From Arthrobacter alpinus (GTDB taxonomy: Bacteria > Actinomycetota > Actinomycetes > Actinomycetales > Micrococcaceae), in the NCBI RefSeq assembly GCF_900105965.1, contig NZ_FNTV01000001.1, forward strand, positions 1,860,001 to 1,924,000: a stretch of DNA of 64,000 bases. Direction: 5' to 3'. Below the pieces are notes generated by a model. That model was not told the origin of the DNA, made no database searches, and saw only the letters and a list, made by a program, of their open reading frames with translations. Shown here one piece after another: positions 9,608 through 18,827 of this stretch. The position numbers were made by a program, and so were the translations under genes. How positions within the stretch are numbered: the first letter of the stretch is position 1; each line of letters begins with the position of its first letter.

Positions 9608-10579
9608 CTAAACCGCCGCGGCGTCGGAGACGATGTCGATGCGCCAACCGGTGAGCTTGGCAGCCAAACGTGCGTTCTGGCCTTCCTTGCCGATAGCCAA
9701 AGACAGCTGATAATCGGGAACTACCACGCGCGCTGAACGCAGGCCCTCATCGATGATAGTGACCGAAATCACCTTCGACGGCGAGAGGGAGTTGGCGATG
9801 AAGGTCGCGGCGTCCTCGTGAAAATCGACGATGTCGATCTTCTCGTCGTTGAGCTCGGTCATGACGGCGCGAACTCGGGAGCCCATTTCACCAATGCACG
9901 AACCCTTGGCGTTGACGCCGGCCTTGTGGGCCTTGACGGCGATCTTGCTGCGGTGTCCGGCTTCGCGAGCCAGAGCCACGATCTCCACCGTGCCGTCGGC
10001 AATTTCGGGAACTTCCATTTCGAAGAGCTTGCGAACAAGGCCCGGGTGGGAGCGTGAGAGCGTGATCGAGGGACCCTTTGTGCCACGGTGTACATCCACC
10101 ACAAAGGTGCGGATGCGGTTTCCGTGGCGGTAGTCCTCGCCGGGGACCTGCTCGTTGGGAGGCAGAACACCTTCCACAGCACCCAGGTCAATCTGAATCA
10201 TGTTGGGGTTGTTGCCCTGCTGAATCTGGCCGGCAACAAGCTCGCCTTCCTTGCCGCGGAACTCGCCCACAACTGCATCATCTTCGGCATCGCGAAGACG
10301 CTGGAGGATGACCTGGCGGGCGGTGCTTGCAGCAATTCGACCAAAGCCCTTGGGGGTGTCCTCGAATTCACCGATGGCGTTGCCGTCGTCGTCGAGCTCT
10401 GCGGCCCAAATGGTGACGTGGCCGCTCTTGCGGTCCAGTTCTGCCCGAGCCATATCGTGTGCGCCGGCCGACTTGTGGTAGGCCATCAGCAGTGCCTGCT
10501 CAATGGTGGGAATCAGGACGTCCAACGGGATTTCCCGTTGGCGCTCCAGTTCGCGAAGCGCGCTCATATCAATATCCAT
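9608..10579 (-). CDS. nusA: Transcription termination/antitermination protein NusA
   Basis: NusA binds RNA polymerase and nascent RNA, controlling pausing, termination and antitermination. The 323-residue protein has the N-terminal polymerase-binding domain ([24 protein letters not shown]), an S1 region ([12 protein letters not shown]), and KH domains ([50 protein letters not shown]). It lacks the C-terminal acidic repeats found in E. coli, as usual for actinobacteria. It begins 2 bases after the rimP stop, so translation is probably coupled. The stop is TAG at 9608. Confidence 0.96.
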   Translation of the reverse strand: MDIDMSALRELERQREIPLDVLIPTIEQALLMAYHKSAGAHDMARAELDRKSGHVTIWAAELDDDGNAIGEFEDTPKGFGRIAASTARQVILQRLRDAEDDAVVGEFRGKEGELVAGQIQQGNNPNMIQIDLGAVEGVLPPNEQVPGEDYRHGNRIRTFVVDVHRGTKGPSITLSRSHPGLVRKLFEMEVPEIADGTVEIVALAREAGHRSKIAVKAHKAGVNAKGSCIGEMGSRVRAVMTELNDEKIDIVDFHEDAATFIANSLSPSKVISVTIIDEGLRSARVVVPDYQLSLAIGKEGQNARLAAKLTGWRIDIVSDAAAV

Positions 10580-10581
10580 GG

Positions 10582-11211
10582 TCAGTTTCCCTCTCCATCG
10601 ACCGCGTTGCCGCCTGTCGGTTCAAATTCCAAATCGAGCTCTGCCTCATCCAGGCGAGCAAATTCCAGTTCAACAACACCTCGGCGGATTACCGCGAACA
10701 AGATCTTTTCAGGCTCACCCTGCTTGGCCTTCATGCCCTTCTTCACCGGAAGTTCCGGCCGGAAAAGCACGCCGTCTTCTTCAACAGCCAGAATGCGGCC
10801 CATGAAGTTCTCTCGATCCGAGGCATTCACCTTGGCCATTCGACCTAGTGCACGGCGCCAGTGGCGCGGCTCGGTCAAGGGCCGGGTTGCTCCGGGTGAG
10901 GAAATTTCGAGGTCGTAAGCACTGCCGTCATCGTTGGGATCTGTGTCCATGGCGTCGGAGAGTTCACGTGAGATCGAAGAAATAGCGTCAAGGCCTACGC
11001 CACCGGCTTCATCTTCAGGCAGATCAACAATGATGGAAACGGTTCGGTGAGCGCCTGCAAAGTGAACCTTGACATCTTCGAGGTACAGGTTTGCGGCTGC
11101 AACCGTAGGGGCCAGGAATGCATGAAGTCTTTGAGCTTCAGCGATGGCCTCAGCTGCTGAGGGCGAATTCCCTGAGCGTGCGGCCATTTTGGACCTGTCT
11201 GGCTTCGTCAT
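10582..11211 (-). CDS. rimP: Ribosome maturation factor RimP
   Basis: RimP helps assemble the 30S subunit. The 209-residue protein contains the family blocks [36 protein letters not shown] and [14 protein letters not shown], the last being the conserved LEVSSPG-type motif. ATG at 11211 is preferred because GGGAGG lies 10 bases upstream; a GTG three codons earlier (11220) would sit almost on top of that site. It heads the nusA-infB operon and is transcribed divergently from the DUF4439 gene, with a TATA-like AT-rich stretch near 11240-11260 as a plausible promoter. Confidence 0.94.
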   Translation of the reverse strand: MTKPDRSKMAARSGNSPSAAEAIAEAQRLHAFLAPTVAAANLYLEDVKVHFAGAHRTVSIIVDLPEDEAGGVGLDAISSISRELSDAMDTDPNDDGSAYDLEISSPGATRPLTEPRHWRRALGRMAKVNASDRENFMGRILAVEEDGVLFRPELPVKKGMKAKQGEPEKILFAVIRRGVVELEFARLDEAELDLEFEPTGGNAVDGEGN

Positions 11212-11379
11212 AAAACGCACGCCTCCCTATTGATGTTGTTGTAGTTATATAGACTACCGAGTTTCCGGCCCATGCGCTGAACCAGATCGGTGTGACTATG
11301 GACGCACTGTTGGCGTTTTCCGGCGACAAGGCCCCACAATTGTGCACCATGCAAGGCACTCGTGAGATGATCAACAGTT

Positions 11380-13371
11380 GTGACCAATCCACATTCTCAG
11401 GCCGATCAGACCCCTTCCGTCCCATCGGCGGCTGGCACTCCTGGCACCTCACCAGCCAAGAGCCCGCGCAAGGGTCCCCGCCGGGCCACATCGCCCGCCG
11501 GAGCACCCGCAAAAGCGGCCTCTTCAGTGCCCGCAATTTTGGTCATCGGAGCCGACGGAATGGTTGTCTCTGCCCCTGCCGACGAATCGCCCACCCCCGT
11601 GGTCTTGGACGTTGAGGCCCCGGCTCCGCAGGATTCCACTGAAGTTCCCGAGCGCGACCCCGCCAAGGCCAAAACCGACGACGCCGGAGACCCACCAACG
11701 GCTGACACCTCGCCTGCCGATGACGCGATTCTCGAGGATGAACCATCCGCTGATGACTCCCCCGCCAACGCCCCTGACGTCGAGCCTGCCGACGAGGTCA
11801 CCGAATCTCCTGAACCAGAACTTGTCGAAGAAGAAACTGCACCGGGCACTGCTGACGAACTCGACCTATCCGCTCCTGTTGCAGAAGCGGCTGAACCCGG
11901 CCCCGAGCCGGCAGAGTCAGCACCCGCCACCGAAGCCTGCGCTACTGGGGATGAGGCGGCAGATCCCAAGCCTGAGGCCACAAACAATGACGGTGAAGCC
12001 GACGTCGAGAGTTCCAATGCTGCAGAGGATGAACCAGTAGTCCCTGAGTCAGCGGATGAAGAGACTTCAGCCGATGACGTCCACGCTCAGGACGAGGCTG
12101 AGCAGGCTGCCGACGAGGCTGCTCCGATGTCCCGTCGCGAGCGGCGCCTTGCGGAGCAGAAGGTGGACTCCGATGGGGAGCCGTCGGCCCAGTCTTCAGC
12201 CGCGGAAATTTCGGGCACAGAAACCCCATCCGTCGTCACGGCGTTCGTTTCCGAGCCGGAAAGCAAAACAGGGGCCGTCCGTGGATCACGGGCTGGCAAG
12301 CCTGGTGCGAAGCAAAAGAAACGTCCGATGGCTTTCCTCAAGGCATTTTTCTTCATGATCGTCATCGCCGCTGTGGTGGTTGGCATGGGAACAGTCTTGT
12401 CAGGAAAGGAAGACGCCTCATTGGGACAGTCGCAGACCGAACTAGATCGTCAGGCTGCGTGGGAAAAAACCAATGTCTTAGTGGAGCAAGCCAACACCCT
12501 CGCTGGTTCTGGCAGCGCCACGAAGGTTCAGGACCTCCTGAACCAAACCGCCAAAGATCTTTCAAGGCAAGCAGCTGCATTGAGTGACGGCCTGCCCCCG
12601 AACACCTCGAACGCCGCCTCCCCTGCGGCGGCCACACCGGTCAGTGTCATCGAATTCGTCCTGGCCCTCAACGCCAGCGGCGACGAACTCCTCAACAGCG
12701 CCCTCTCTGCCGAGCAGGCCATGGGCAGGGTGTTCGCGGCGGCCGGAACCAGCCGGGTCCTTCAGGCGCAAACCCTGGCATCGGCCGTTGGGAGCGCCCC
12801 CGTCTCCTCGGCCTTCTTGCCTGCGCGTGTTGATTTTGCCGCACCCAAGGCACCCGACTGCAAGTCGGCCTTGGAACCGCGCCCCGGCGCGACGATCGAC
12901 TCGGCACTTCGAGCCGCCGCACTAGGTGAACAAAAAGCGATTTACGCCTATCAGGTAGCCACCACACGTATGTCTGAGCCGCAATTCAGCCAGTCGGCAA
13001 CCCTGCTAACCCGTCATGAGGCCAAGCTCAAGGTCCTCAACGAAGAACTCCGAGTGCGCTGCCTTCCGCTCGCCACAACGGTTGCGGGGTTCACCCTGGA
13101 CGGCTCATTCACCACCACACCAGCGTCAGCCCTTGCCGGATTGGAAGCCGAACTATCCCGAGAGTATGCCGATCTGGCTGCCCTGAGCACCGCCCCAGCA
13201 GCCGCAGCTGCTGCTACGGCGGCACCGCAGGCGGCCGCTGACGGTAGTAAGACGCTGTCGAACACCACCGAACTCCGCGAAATTTCCGTCACCTGGCTGC
13301 TTGACTCGACCCAGTCACAGCTCCTTTGGGGCGGATCTCTTAGCGCACTCTCGGGCATGCCTGACGCCTGA
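11380..13371 (+). CDS. DUF4439 (ferritin-like) membrane-anchored protein with long acidic N-terminal region
   Basis: A protein of 663 residues in three parts. Residues 1 to about 310 are low complexity and strongly acidic (Asp, Glu, Ala, Pro), with a basic patch at the start and a short motif SRRERRLAEQ at 251-260. A single hydrophobic helix lies at about 317-340 (MAFLKAFFFMIVIAAVVVG) after KQKKRP, giving an inside N-terminus. The outside part ends in a DUF4439 domain (DSALRAAALGEQKAIYAYQVA, TLLTRHEAKLKVLNEELRVRC), a ferritin-like four-helix bundle. DUF4439 genes next to rimP are common in actinobacteria; the role is unknown. Start GTG at 11380 is tentative. The acidic half makes this much longer than a minimal DUF4439 protein. 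Confidence 0.82.
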   Translation: MTNPHSQADQTPSVPSAAGTPGTSPAKSPRKGPRRATSPAGAPAKAASSVPAILVIGADGMVVSAPADESPTPVVLDVEAPAPQDSTEVPERDPAKAKTDDAGDPPTADTSPADDAILEDEPSADDSPANAPDVEPADEVTESPEPELVEEETAPGTADELDLSAPVAEAAEPGPEPAESAPATEACATGDEAADPKPEATNNDGEADVESSNAAEDEPVVPESADEETSADDVHAQDEAEQAADEAAPMSRRERRLAEQKVDSDGEPSAQSSAAEISGTETPSVVTAFVSEPESKTGAVRGSRAGKPGAKQKKRPMAFLKAFFFMIVIAAVVVGMGTVLSGKEDASLGQSQTELDRQAAWEKTNVLVEQANTLAGSGSATKVQDLLNQTAKDLSRQAAALSDGLPPNTSNAASPAAATPVSVIEFVLALNASGDELLNSALSAEQAMGRVFAAAGTSRVLQAQTLASAVGSAPVSSAFLPARVDFAAPKAPDCKSALEPRPGATIDSALRAAALGEQKAIYAYQVATTRMSEPQFSQSATLLTRHEAKLKVLNEELRVRCLPLATTVAGFTLDGSFTTTPASALAGLEAELSREYADLAALSTAPAAAAAATAAPQAAADGSKTLSNTTELREISVTWLLDSTQSQLLWGGSLSALSGMPDA

Positions 13372-13462
13372 TTTCGACACAAAAATCCAAGGATAGCCAA
13401 GCCTTCGCGAGGATATCCTCTCCTTGCTAGCGCTGGAAATCAGCTAGTGCTTTGCTGTACTT

Positions 13463-14194
13463 ATGAAGCGAGCTGAGCAGTTGATGGCTCCCCGGGAGCT
13501 GCCTAAGACAGTGGAAACCGCCCAACGCCTGAACTGGCTACGGGCCGGCGTGTTGGGCGCCAATGACGGGATTGTTTCCGTCGCGGCAGTTGCCGTTGGT
13601 GTTGCCGGTGCCACGAGCGAAACCGGGCCAATTCTCACGGCAGGCATGGCCGCATTGGTAGGTGGCGCCATCTCCATGGCGCTGGGCGAGTACGTGTCCG
13701 TCAGCAGCCAGCGCGACAGCCAAAAATCCATGATCCGCGCCAAGCGGGCCGATCTGAGGCGTGCCCCGCGCGCGAACCTGACCGAGCTTGCCCAGGTCTA
13801 TGAACGCAAGGGTCTCTCGCCCGCCACCGCCGCTCTCGTAGCCAATGAGCTAACTGAACACGACGCCCTCGGCGCCCACCTTTCGGCCGAGCTCAACCTC
13901 GATGCCGAGGACGTTGTGAGTCCCTGGCACGCCGCTTTCGCCTCGGCCATTGCCTTCCTCCTTGGCGCTGTGCTGCCGCTTGTGGCCATCTTGCTGCCCC
14001 CTGTTGCCTTCCGCGTCCCAGTCGTATTCGTGGCAGTCATGCTCGCGCTGGGAGTAACGGGTTGGATTGGTGCCACCATCGGCGGCGGTTCCCGCACCCG
14101 GGCTGCGGCCCGCGTAGTCCTTGGCGGCGCACTGGCCTTGGCCGCAACGTTTTCGATTGGCAGTCTGCTTGGTTCCAGCGGACTGGTTGGCTAA
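13463..14194 (+). CDS. VIT1/CCC1 family iron or manganese transporter
   Basis: A protein of 243 residues with the VIT1/CCC1 signature LNWLRAGVLGANDGIVSVAAVAVGVAGA, then AGMAALVGGAISMALGEYVSVSSQRDSQ, a cytosolic helical metal-binding stretch (LTELAQVYERKGLSPATAALVANELTEHDA) and three further helices near the C-terminus. Family members move Fe2+ or Mn2+ out of the cytosol. It follows a ferritin-like DUF4439 gene on the same strand after a 90-base gap, which may be a loose metal-handling link (inference). Start ATG at 13463; later in-frame ATGs would remove part of the amphipathic N-terminus. Confidence 0.9.
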   Translation: MKRAEQLMAPRELPKTVETAQRLNWLRAGVLGANDGIVSVAAVAVGVAGATSETGPILTAGMAALVGGAISMALGEYVSVSSQRDSQKSMIRAKRADLRRAPRANLTELAQVYERKGLSPATAALVANELTEHDALGAHLSAELNLDAEDVVSPWHAAFASAIAFLLGAVLPLVAILLPPVAFRVPVVFVAVMLALGVTGWIGATIGGGSRTRAAARVVLGGALALAATFSIGSLLGSSGLVG

Positions 14195-14259
14195 CGCTAC
14201 TAAGGTTCGACGCCGGAGGGGCCACTCAGGTGACAACGGCTAAGCTCAAGGATGTGTCC

Positions 14260-15246
14260 ATGAGAGTTGAAATTCCTGAACCGTTGCGCTTGCGCCACCG
14301 CCGAACCTCGGAAGGTCGGGCATGGGTAGATAAATTGCCAATTCTGATCGAACAAGCCGTGGCGCAATGGCATCTTGGTGTTGACCTCCCCGCAGGCAAA
14401 ACACCGTGGCACGGAAACACGGGAATTGTGATTCCGGTCCTCACCCAGGCCGGAGTTGCTGCCGCCTTGAAAATTGCTTTCCCGTTTGACGAGGCCCTGC
14501 TGGAACCCGTAGCACTTCAACTGTGGGATGGGCACGGAATGGTGCGAATCATGGAGGATGACGAATCGATCGGGGCAACTCTCATGGAGCGGCTCGATTC
14601 CGGGAGGTCGCTCATGCAGCTGCCCATGGATGAAGCCATTGCCACGTGGGGCGCCCTGGTGCGAAACCTAAGTATTCGTCCCGATGACCGCCCCGGCTGG
14701 CAGCGGATTCCCCACATCGCGGGAACGGCCGAACGCTATTGCGACGAACTGCCACAGCGGTGGGGTGATCTTTACGAGCCGTTTCCACGCTGGCTCCTGG
14801 AAGCGGCATTGGAAGTCTGCCAAATCCAGGGAGCCGTTGGCCGCCGCAGCAACAATGACGTTTTGGTCCACACGGACCTGCACTACTTGAACATCTTGGC
14901 GAAGCCCGGGTCTGCCGACTACGTGGCAATCGACCCGCAAGCCCAGTTGGGCGATGGCGAATTCGGCGTGGCGCCCTGTCTCTGGAACAGGTTGGGAGAT
15001 CTGCCGGAGCGTAACTCGGAAGCCGCGCTACGGCGTCGTTCTTCAGAGCTGGCGCAGGCCGCGGGTCTGAGGGAAGACCTTGCTGCAGCGTGGGCGGTTG
15101 TCCGTGAGGTGGAAAACGCGTTGTGGTACTTGGAGAATTCGGGACGCAGCGGCGACGCCCAACGATCGTTGTGGGTCGCCAGCACGATGGCCGGGAAGAC
15201 GCTGCCGGGTTTGCCTGGGGCGCACGAGCTCCGCGTGCTGTCCTAG
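14260..15246 (+). CDS. Aminoglycoside (streptomycin 6-) phosphotransferase family protein
   Basis: A kinase-like protein of about 328 residues with the APH(6)/hydroxyurea-kinase layout: WHGNTGIVIPVLTQAGVAAALKIAF near the N-lobe, the Brenner-type catalytic motif VHTDLHYLNIL and the metal-binding VAIDPQAQLGDGEFGVAP. Family members phosphorylate aminoglycosides such as streptomycin; chromosomal homologues are often of unknown substrate and need not confer resistance. ATG at 14260 has AAGGA 7 bases upstream; an in-frame GTG at 14230 with GGAGG upstream is a real alternative. The stop overlaps the convergent TSUP gene stop by 4 bases. Confidence 0.8.
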   Translation: MRVEIPEPLRLRHRRTSEGRAWVDKLPILIEQAVAQWHLGVDLPAGKTPWHGNTGIVIPVLTQAGVAAALKIAFPFDEALLEPVALQLWDGHGMVRIMEDDESIGATLMERLDSGRSLMQLPMDEAIATWGALVRNLSIRPDDRPGWQRIPHIAGTAERYCDELPQRWGDLYEPFPRWLLEAALEVCQIQGAVGRRSNNDVLVHTDLHYLNILAKPGSADYVAIDPQAQLGDGEFGVAPCLWNRLGDLPERNSEAALRRRSSELAQAAGLREDLAAAWAVVREVENALWYLENSGRSGDAQRSLWVASTMAGKTLPGLPGAHELRVLS

Positions 15247-16043
15247 CTGTTCAGAATATTTTCGTTAACTACGTCGATGCCAAGCTTGACGATCAGGACG
15301 GCGACAACAACGAGGAACACGATTCTGATGAACTTGCTGCCCTGTTTCACGGCTGTGCGGGCGCCCAAGTAGCCACCGGCCATGTTTGCCCCGCCCAGGA
15401 CCAGGCCCACTCCCCACAGCAACGAACCGTGCGGCAGGAAGAACATCAGTGCGCCGGCGTTCGTTGCCAGGTTGACGATTTTTGCCTTCGCACTGGCTTC
15501 AAGAAACGCGTAGCCCATGAGGGTCACCATGGCGATGACCAGGAAAGAACCGGTTCCAGGACCAATCAAGCCATCATAAAATCCGATAATTCCGCCGATG
15601 CAAGCGGCAACCACGTAGTGTTTGCGGCCCGAATGGCGCAACGCCGTAAGCTCACCAATATTGGGTTTGAGCGCCGTAAACGCCAACACCACAACAAGGG
15701 CAACAACGATGATCGGTTTGAAAACGGACCCTGGCAAAGTCGCCGCCACAACGGCACCACCCACGCTACCAAGCAACGCAACAGCAGCCATGGGCAGGGC
15801 CGTGCGCATGTCAGGTTTCACTCGACGGTAGTAAGTCACCGAGCTCGTGGCAGTGCCAAAGATGGAGCCCATCTTGTTGGTGGCCAAGGCCTGCACCGGC
15901 GTAATTCCAGGGATCATCAACATCACAGGCAGTTGAATCAGTCCACCGCCACCCACCACCGCATCAATCCAGCCAGCAGCAAAACCGGCCACGATAATGA
16001 GCAAAAGCGTGGCGAGAGTGAGGTGTTCAAAGCCGGAGACCAT
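15243..16043 (-). CDS. TSUP family (TauE/SafE) sulfite/anion exporter
   Basis: A membrane protein of 266 residues with the two-repeat TSUP architecture. The first half has AGFAAGWIDAVVGGGGLIQLPVMLMIPGITPVQALATNKM, the second FYDGLIGPGTGSFLVIAMVTLMGYAFLEASAKAKIVNLATN; the paired G-rich motifs followed by an Asn are typical of TauE/SafE. Members export sulfite, sulfoacetate or related anions, but substrates cannot be read from sequence. It stands alone between proS and the kinase gene, with tail overlap to the latter. Confidence 0.88.
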   Translation of the reverse strand: MVSGFEHLTLATLLLIIVAGFAAGWIDAVVGGGGLIQLPVMLMIPGITPVQALATNKMGSIFGTATSSVTYYRRVKPDMRTALPMAAVALLGSVGGAVVAATLPGSVFKPIIVVALVVVLAFTALKPNIGELTALRHSGRKHYVVAACIGGIIGFYDGLIGPGTGSFLVIAMVTLMGYAFLEASAKAKIVNLATNAGALMFFLPHGSLLWGVGLVLGGANMAGGYLGARTAVKQGSKFIRIVFLVVVAVLIVKLGIDVVNENILNS

Positions 16044-16086
16044 TGCGTCCTATTCGTCATTTGCTGTGCACACGTCCGCCGGTGCA

Positions 16087-16223
16087 CCCTCGCGGGCAGT
16101 AAGATTTCTCGCCCGTTCCGGGCGCACCGACTCCCGTGCGCGCATGCCCGGAGCCGGGCCCGGAGCGGGGATGGATTTTCAAAGGTCGCCCAGCGACCGA
16201 GGAAATCTTACTGCCCGCGAGGG
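16087..16223. repeat. Hairpin-rich block bounded by a 22-bp perfect inverted repeat
   Basis: Bases 16087-16108 and 16202-16223 are perfect inverted copies (22 bp, CCCTCGCGGGC at the outer ends) 93 bases apart. Inside are small hairpins (GCCCG/CGGGC near 16110-16123; CGCAC/GTGCG) and the first of two direct copies of a 17-base CCCGGAGCCGGGCCCGG motif (16147-16163; second copy 16231-16247, just outside). It lies in the spacer after proS. It could be a terminator complex or a small non-coding mobile repeat. Confidence 0.7.
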
Positions 16224-16254
16224 ACCGGACCCCGGAGCCGGGCCCGGCGGATCC

Positions 16255-18048
16255 TTACTGCTGGTCGAGGACGTACTTGACGGCCTCGGTTACGGCGATG
16301 TTTTCGGCAACGCCCGTAGCGCGGTTCTTGATTTCCACGACGCCGTCAACCAGTCCGCGGCCTACGGCCAGGATGGTGGGGACACCGATGAGTTCAGCGT
16401 CGCCGAACTTCACGCCGGGGGAAACCTTGGGGCGGTCATCATAAATGACCTCCAGGCCTGCGGCTTCAAGATCAGCTGTGAGCTGCTCGGCTGCGGCGAA
16501 GATTTCCTCGCCACGGCCAACGGCAACCACATGGACATCGGCCGGAGCAACCTTGGCAGGCCAGATCAGGCCCTTGTCGTCGTGGTTGGATTCGGCCAGT
16601 GCGGCGACGGCGCGGGTAACACCGATGCCGTAGGAACCCATGGTCACCACCGCCAGCTTGCCGTTTTGGTCCAGGACCTTCAGATCCAGGGACTCGGCGT
16701 ACTTGCGGCCCAGGGCGAAGATGTGGCCCATTTCGATGCCGCGGGCTGCCTCGAGAGGTCCGGATCCGTCAGGGGCCGGATCGCCTTCGCGAACCTGGGC
16801 CGCTTCAACGGTGCCGTCCCAGGTGAAGTCGCGCCCGGCCACGAGGCCAAAGACGTGCTTGCCTTCTTCGTTGGCGCCGGTGATCCACGTGGTTCCGGAT
16901 ACAACGCGGGGATCGACCAGGTACAGGAGCTTCGTGGATGCTTCTGCGCCGAGTACGGCTGCGTCAAGAGCCAGGCCAGGCCCGATGTAACCCTTGATCA
17001 GTCCTGCGTGCTTCTTCAGGTCGGCTTCGCCGGCTGCTTCAACGCCAACTTCTCCACCGACGGACAGGTGGGCGCCAATGTTGGCTTCGATGCGCTTGAG
17101 GTCTACATCGCGGTCTCCGGGCAGGCCCACAACCACGATCTGGCGTTCGCCGGTGGGCAGGTCAACGGCCAGGACAACGTTCTTCAACGTGTCTGCGGCA
17201 CTCCACTCGCCTTCGGCGCGCGGTGCCAAGGAGTTGGCAGCAGCGACGAGGGAATCGATGGTGGGTGTGTCCGGGGTGTCCAGGACTGCAGCCGCCGGAG
17301 CGCTGGAGAAATCGATCTCGGCAGGAACAACTGTGGTCACAGCTTCAACGTTGGCTGCGTATCCACCCGGTGATCGCACAAAGGTGTCTTCACCAACGGT
17401 CATGGGGTGCAGGAACTCTTCACTCTTGGAACCGCCCATGGCACCGGCCGTTGCGGCAACCGGAATGATTTCCAAGCCCAGGCGCTCAAAGATACGCAAG
17501 TAGGCACCGCGGTGAGCCATGTAGCTGGCTTCCAGTCCGGCGTCGTCAATGTCAAAGGAGTAGGAGTCCTTCATGACGAATTCACGGCCGCGCAGTAGTC
17601 CGGCGCGGGGGCGAGCCTCGTCGCGGTACTTGTTCTGGATTTGATACAGGCTCAGCGGCAGGTCCTTGTAGGAGGAGTAGAGGTCCTTGACCAGCAGCGT
17701 GAACATTTCCTCGTGGGTGGGAGCCAAGAGGTAGTCGGCACCCTTGCGGTCCTGCAGGCGGAAGAGGTTATCGCCGTATTCCTGCCAGCGGTTGGTGGCC
17801 TCGTACGGCTCGCGGGGCAGCAGTGCCGGGAAATGCACTTCCTGGGCGCCAATGGCGTCCATCTCTTCACGCACAATGGCCTCGACCTTGCGCAGCACGC
17901 GCAGACCAAGCGGGAGCCACGTGTAGATACCGGGGGCCGCGCGGCGAATGTAGCCGGCACGCAGCAGCAACCGGTGGCTGTCTACTTCGGCGTCGGCGGG
18001 ATCTTCACGCAAGGTACGTAGAAAGAGTTTGGAAAGGCGAAGTGCCAC
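16255..18048 (-). CDS. proS: Proline--tRNA ligase
   Basis: Class II synthetase that charges tRNA-Pro. The 597-residue protein starts [35 protein letters not shown] and shows motif 1 ([29 protein letters not shown]), motif 2 ([31 protein letters not shown]), an inserted editing domain of the bacterial type, motif 3 ([16 protein letters not shown]) and the C-terminal anticodon-binding domain. Start is GTG at 18048 with only a weak upstream site. In related genomes proS follows the ispG-GNAT genes; here the interval is filled by accessory genes and a repeat block. Confidence 0.96.
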   Translation of the reverse strand: MALRLSKLFLRTLREDPADAEVDSHRLLLRAGYIRRAAPGIYTWLPLGLRVLRKVEAIVREEMDAIGAQEVHFPALLPREPYEATNRWQEYGDNLFRLQDRKGADYLLAPTHEEMFTLLVKDLYSSYKDLPLSLYQIQNKYRDEARPRAGLLRGREFVMKDSYSFDIDDAGLEASYMAHRGAYLRIFERLGLEIIPVAATAGAMGGSKSEEFLHPMTVGEDTFVRSPGGYAANVEAVTTVVPAEIDFSSAPAAAVLDTPDTPTIDSLVAAANSLAPRAEGEWSAADTLKNVVLAVDLPTGERQIVVVGLPGDRDVDLKRIEANIGAHLSVGGEVGVEAAGEADLKKHAGLIKGYIGPGLALDAAVLGAEASTKLLYLVDPRVVSGTTWITGANEEGKHVFGLVAGRDFTWDGTVEAAQVREGDPAPDGSGPLEAARGIEMGHIFALGRKYAESLDLKVLDQNGKLAVVTMGSYGIGVTRAVAALAESNHDDKGLIWPAKVAPADVHVVAVGRGEEIFAAAEQLTADLEAAGLEVIYDDRPKVSPGVKFGDAELIGVPTILAVGRGLVDGVVEIKNRATGVAENIAVTEAVKYVLDQQ

Positions 18049-18213
18049 GCGAAATGTTCCATTTCTTGAAGTTGGTATGCGCCGCCCTCAATCAGGACGG
18101 ACAGGTACTAATCTACCGGTTCAGTACGCACCCTGGCACACGGGCGCCCTAGGTCTAGGCAAATGGGGAGGCGAAACGCAAAGATCCGCCAGACCCGTCC
18201 ATATTTCGGGCCC

Positions 18214-18369
18214 ACGCGCCAGCGGCTGCACCCACCAGCGAACTTGGGCCCACGCCCTCCCCAAGTGCAGACGCGCCAGCGGCTGCACCCACCAGCGAAC
18301 TTGGGCCCACGCGCCCGAGGGGCCCCAAGTGCAGACGCGCCAGCGGCTGCACTTGGGGAGGGCGTGGGG
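18214..18369. repeat. Modular hairpin repeats with conserved apical sequence (3 units)
   Basis: Three head-to-tail units begin ACGCGCCAGCGGCTGCA at 18214, 18271 and 18335 (periods 57 and 64). The apical sequence GACGCGCCAGCGGC (18334-18347; also 18270-18283) is flanked by a stem AAGTGCA/TGCACTT continuing into CCCTCCCC/GGGGAGGG; bases 18249-18269 and 18348-18368 are perfect inverted copies (21 bp). The right end abuts the TAG stop of the minus-strand gene at 18371. The same apical sequence is found at 52182 and 52317. Confidence 0.85.
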
Positions 18370-18370
18370 A

Positions 18371-18595
18371 CTAGCCTGCTTTGTTCTCGAGTGCCACGAG
18401 CACTCCTGCGGTGGCGAAGTACTTGTTGCTGCCGAGCTCGCGGATGGTCTTGATGCCTAGAAGTTCCTTGAGGGCAGCTGCCTTGGCGTCAGTGATTCCT
18501 GCCAGTGCTGCCGGTGAAGCGTCGAGGATTTCTGTGAGTGACTTGTCCTCAAATTCCTTGTCGAGTGCCTTTGCCAAATTTACCGAAACTGCCAT
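18371..18595 (-). CDS. Small helix-hairpin-helix-like protein, unknown function
   Basis: A protein of 74 residues starting MAVSVNLAKALDKEF, with a compact helical body (SLTEILDASPAALAGITDAKAAALKELLGIKTIRELG) resembling a helix-hairpin-helix pair: two G-containing turns (ALAGITDAKA and ELLGIKTIREL) between short helices, as in DUF4332-like or DNA-ligase HhH folds. Nucleic-acid binding is possible but inferred. ATG at 18595 has AAGGGA 9 bases upstream; the longer frame to 18658 lacks a ribosome site. The TAG stop is directly followed by the repeat terminus TCCCCACGCCCTCCCC, so the repeat may have set the gene end. Confidence 0.75.
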   Translation of the reverse strand: MAVSVNLAKALDKEFEDKSLTEILDASPAALAGITDAKAAALKELLGIKTIRELGSNKYFATAGVLVALENKAG

Positions 18596-18827
18596 GACGT
18601 TGAGTCCCTTCAGTGTCCTTTTGTTCCGCATCGATTGTGATCTCTGCGGAAGGTGCATCTAGGCGGTGCACCACTTGCCAAGCTACGCGCCCCGTCTGCA
18701 CGTCTTCAAGGACTATCCGGTTATTTCACTATGAGTCTCATGGCGCAGGCGTAGATGCTGGACACTCCCCTGCCCCGGGTCTAGTTTGAAATGACACGAT
18801 CATGTACCGGCAGCCTTGGAGCCCCAG

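Noticed and set aside
15123..16280. Plus-strand frame of 385 codons opposite the TSUP gene
   Set aside because: Its sequence is His/Gln/Asn-rich noise typical of antisense to a membrane-protein gene.
18049..18213. Upstream region of proS examined for a T-box or other riboswitch
   Set aside because: No T-box sequence or specifier structure was seen; nothing definite apart from the repeat further upstream.
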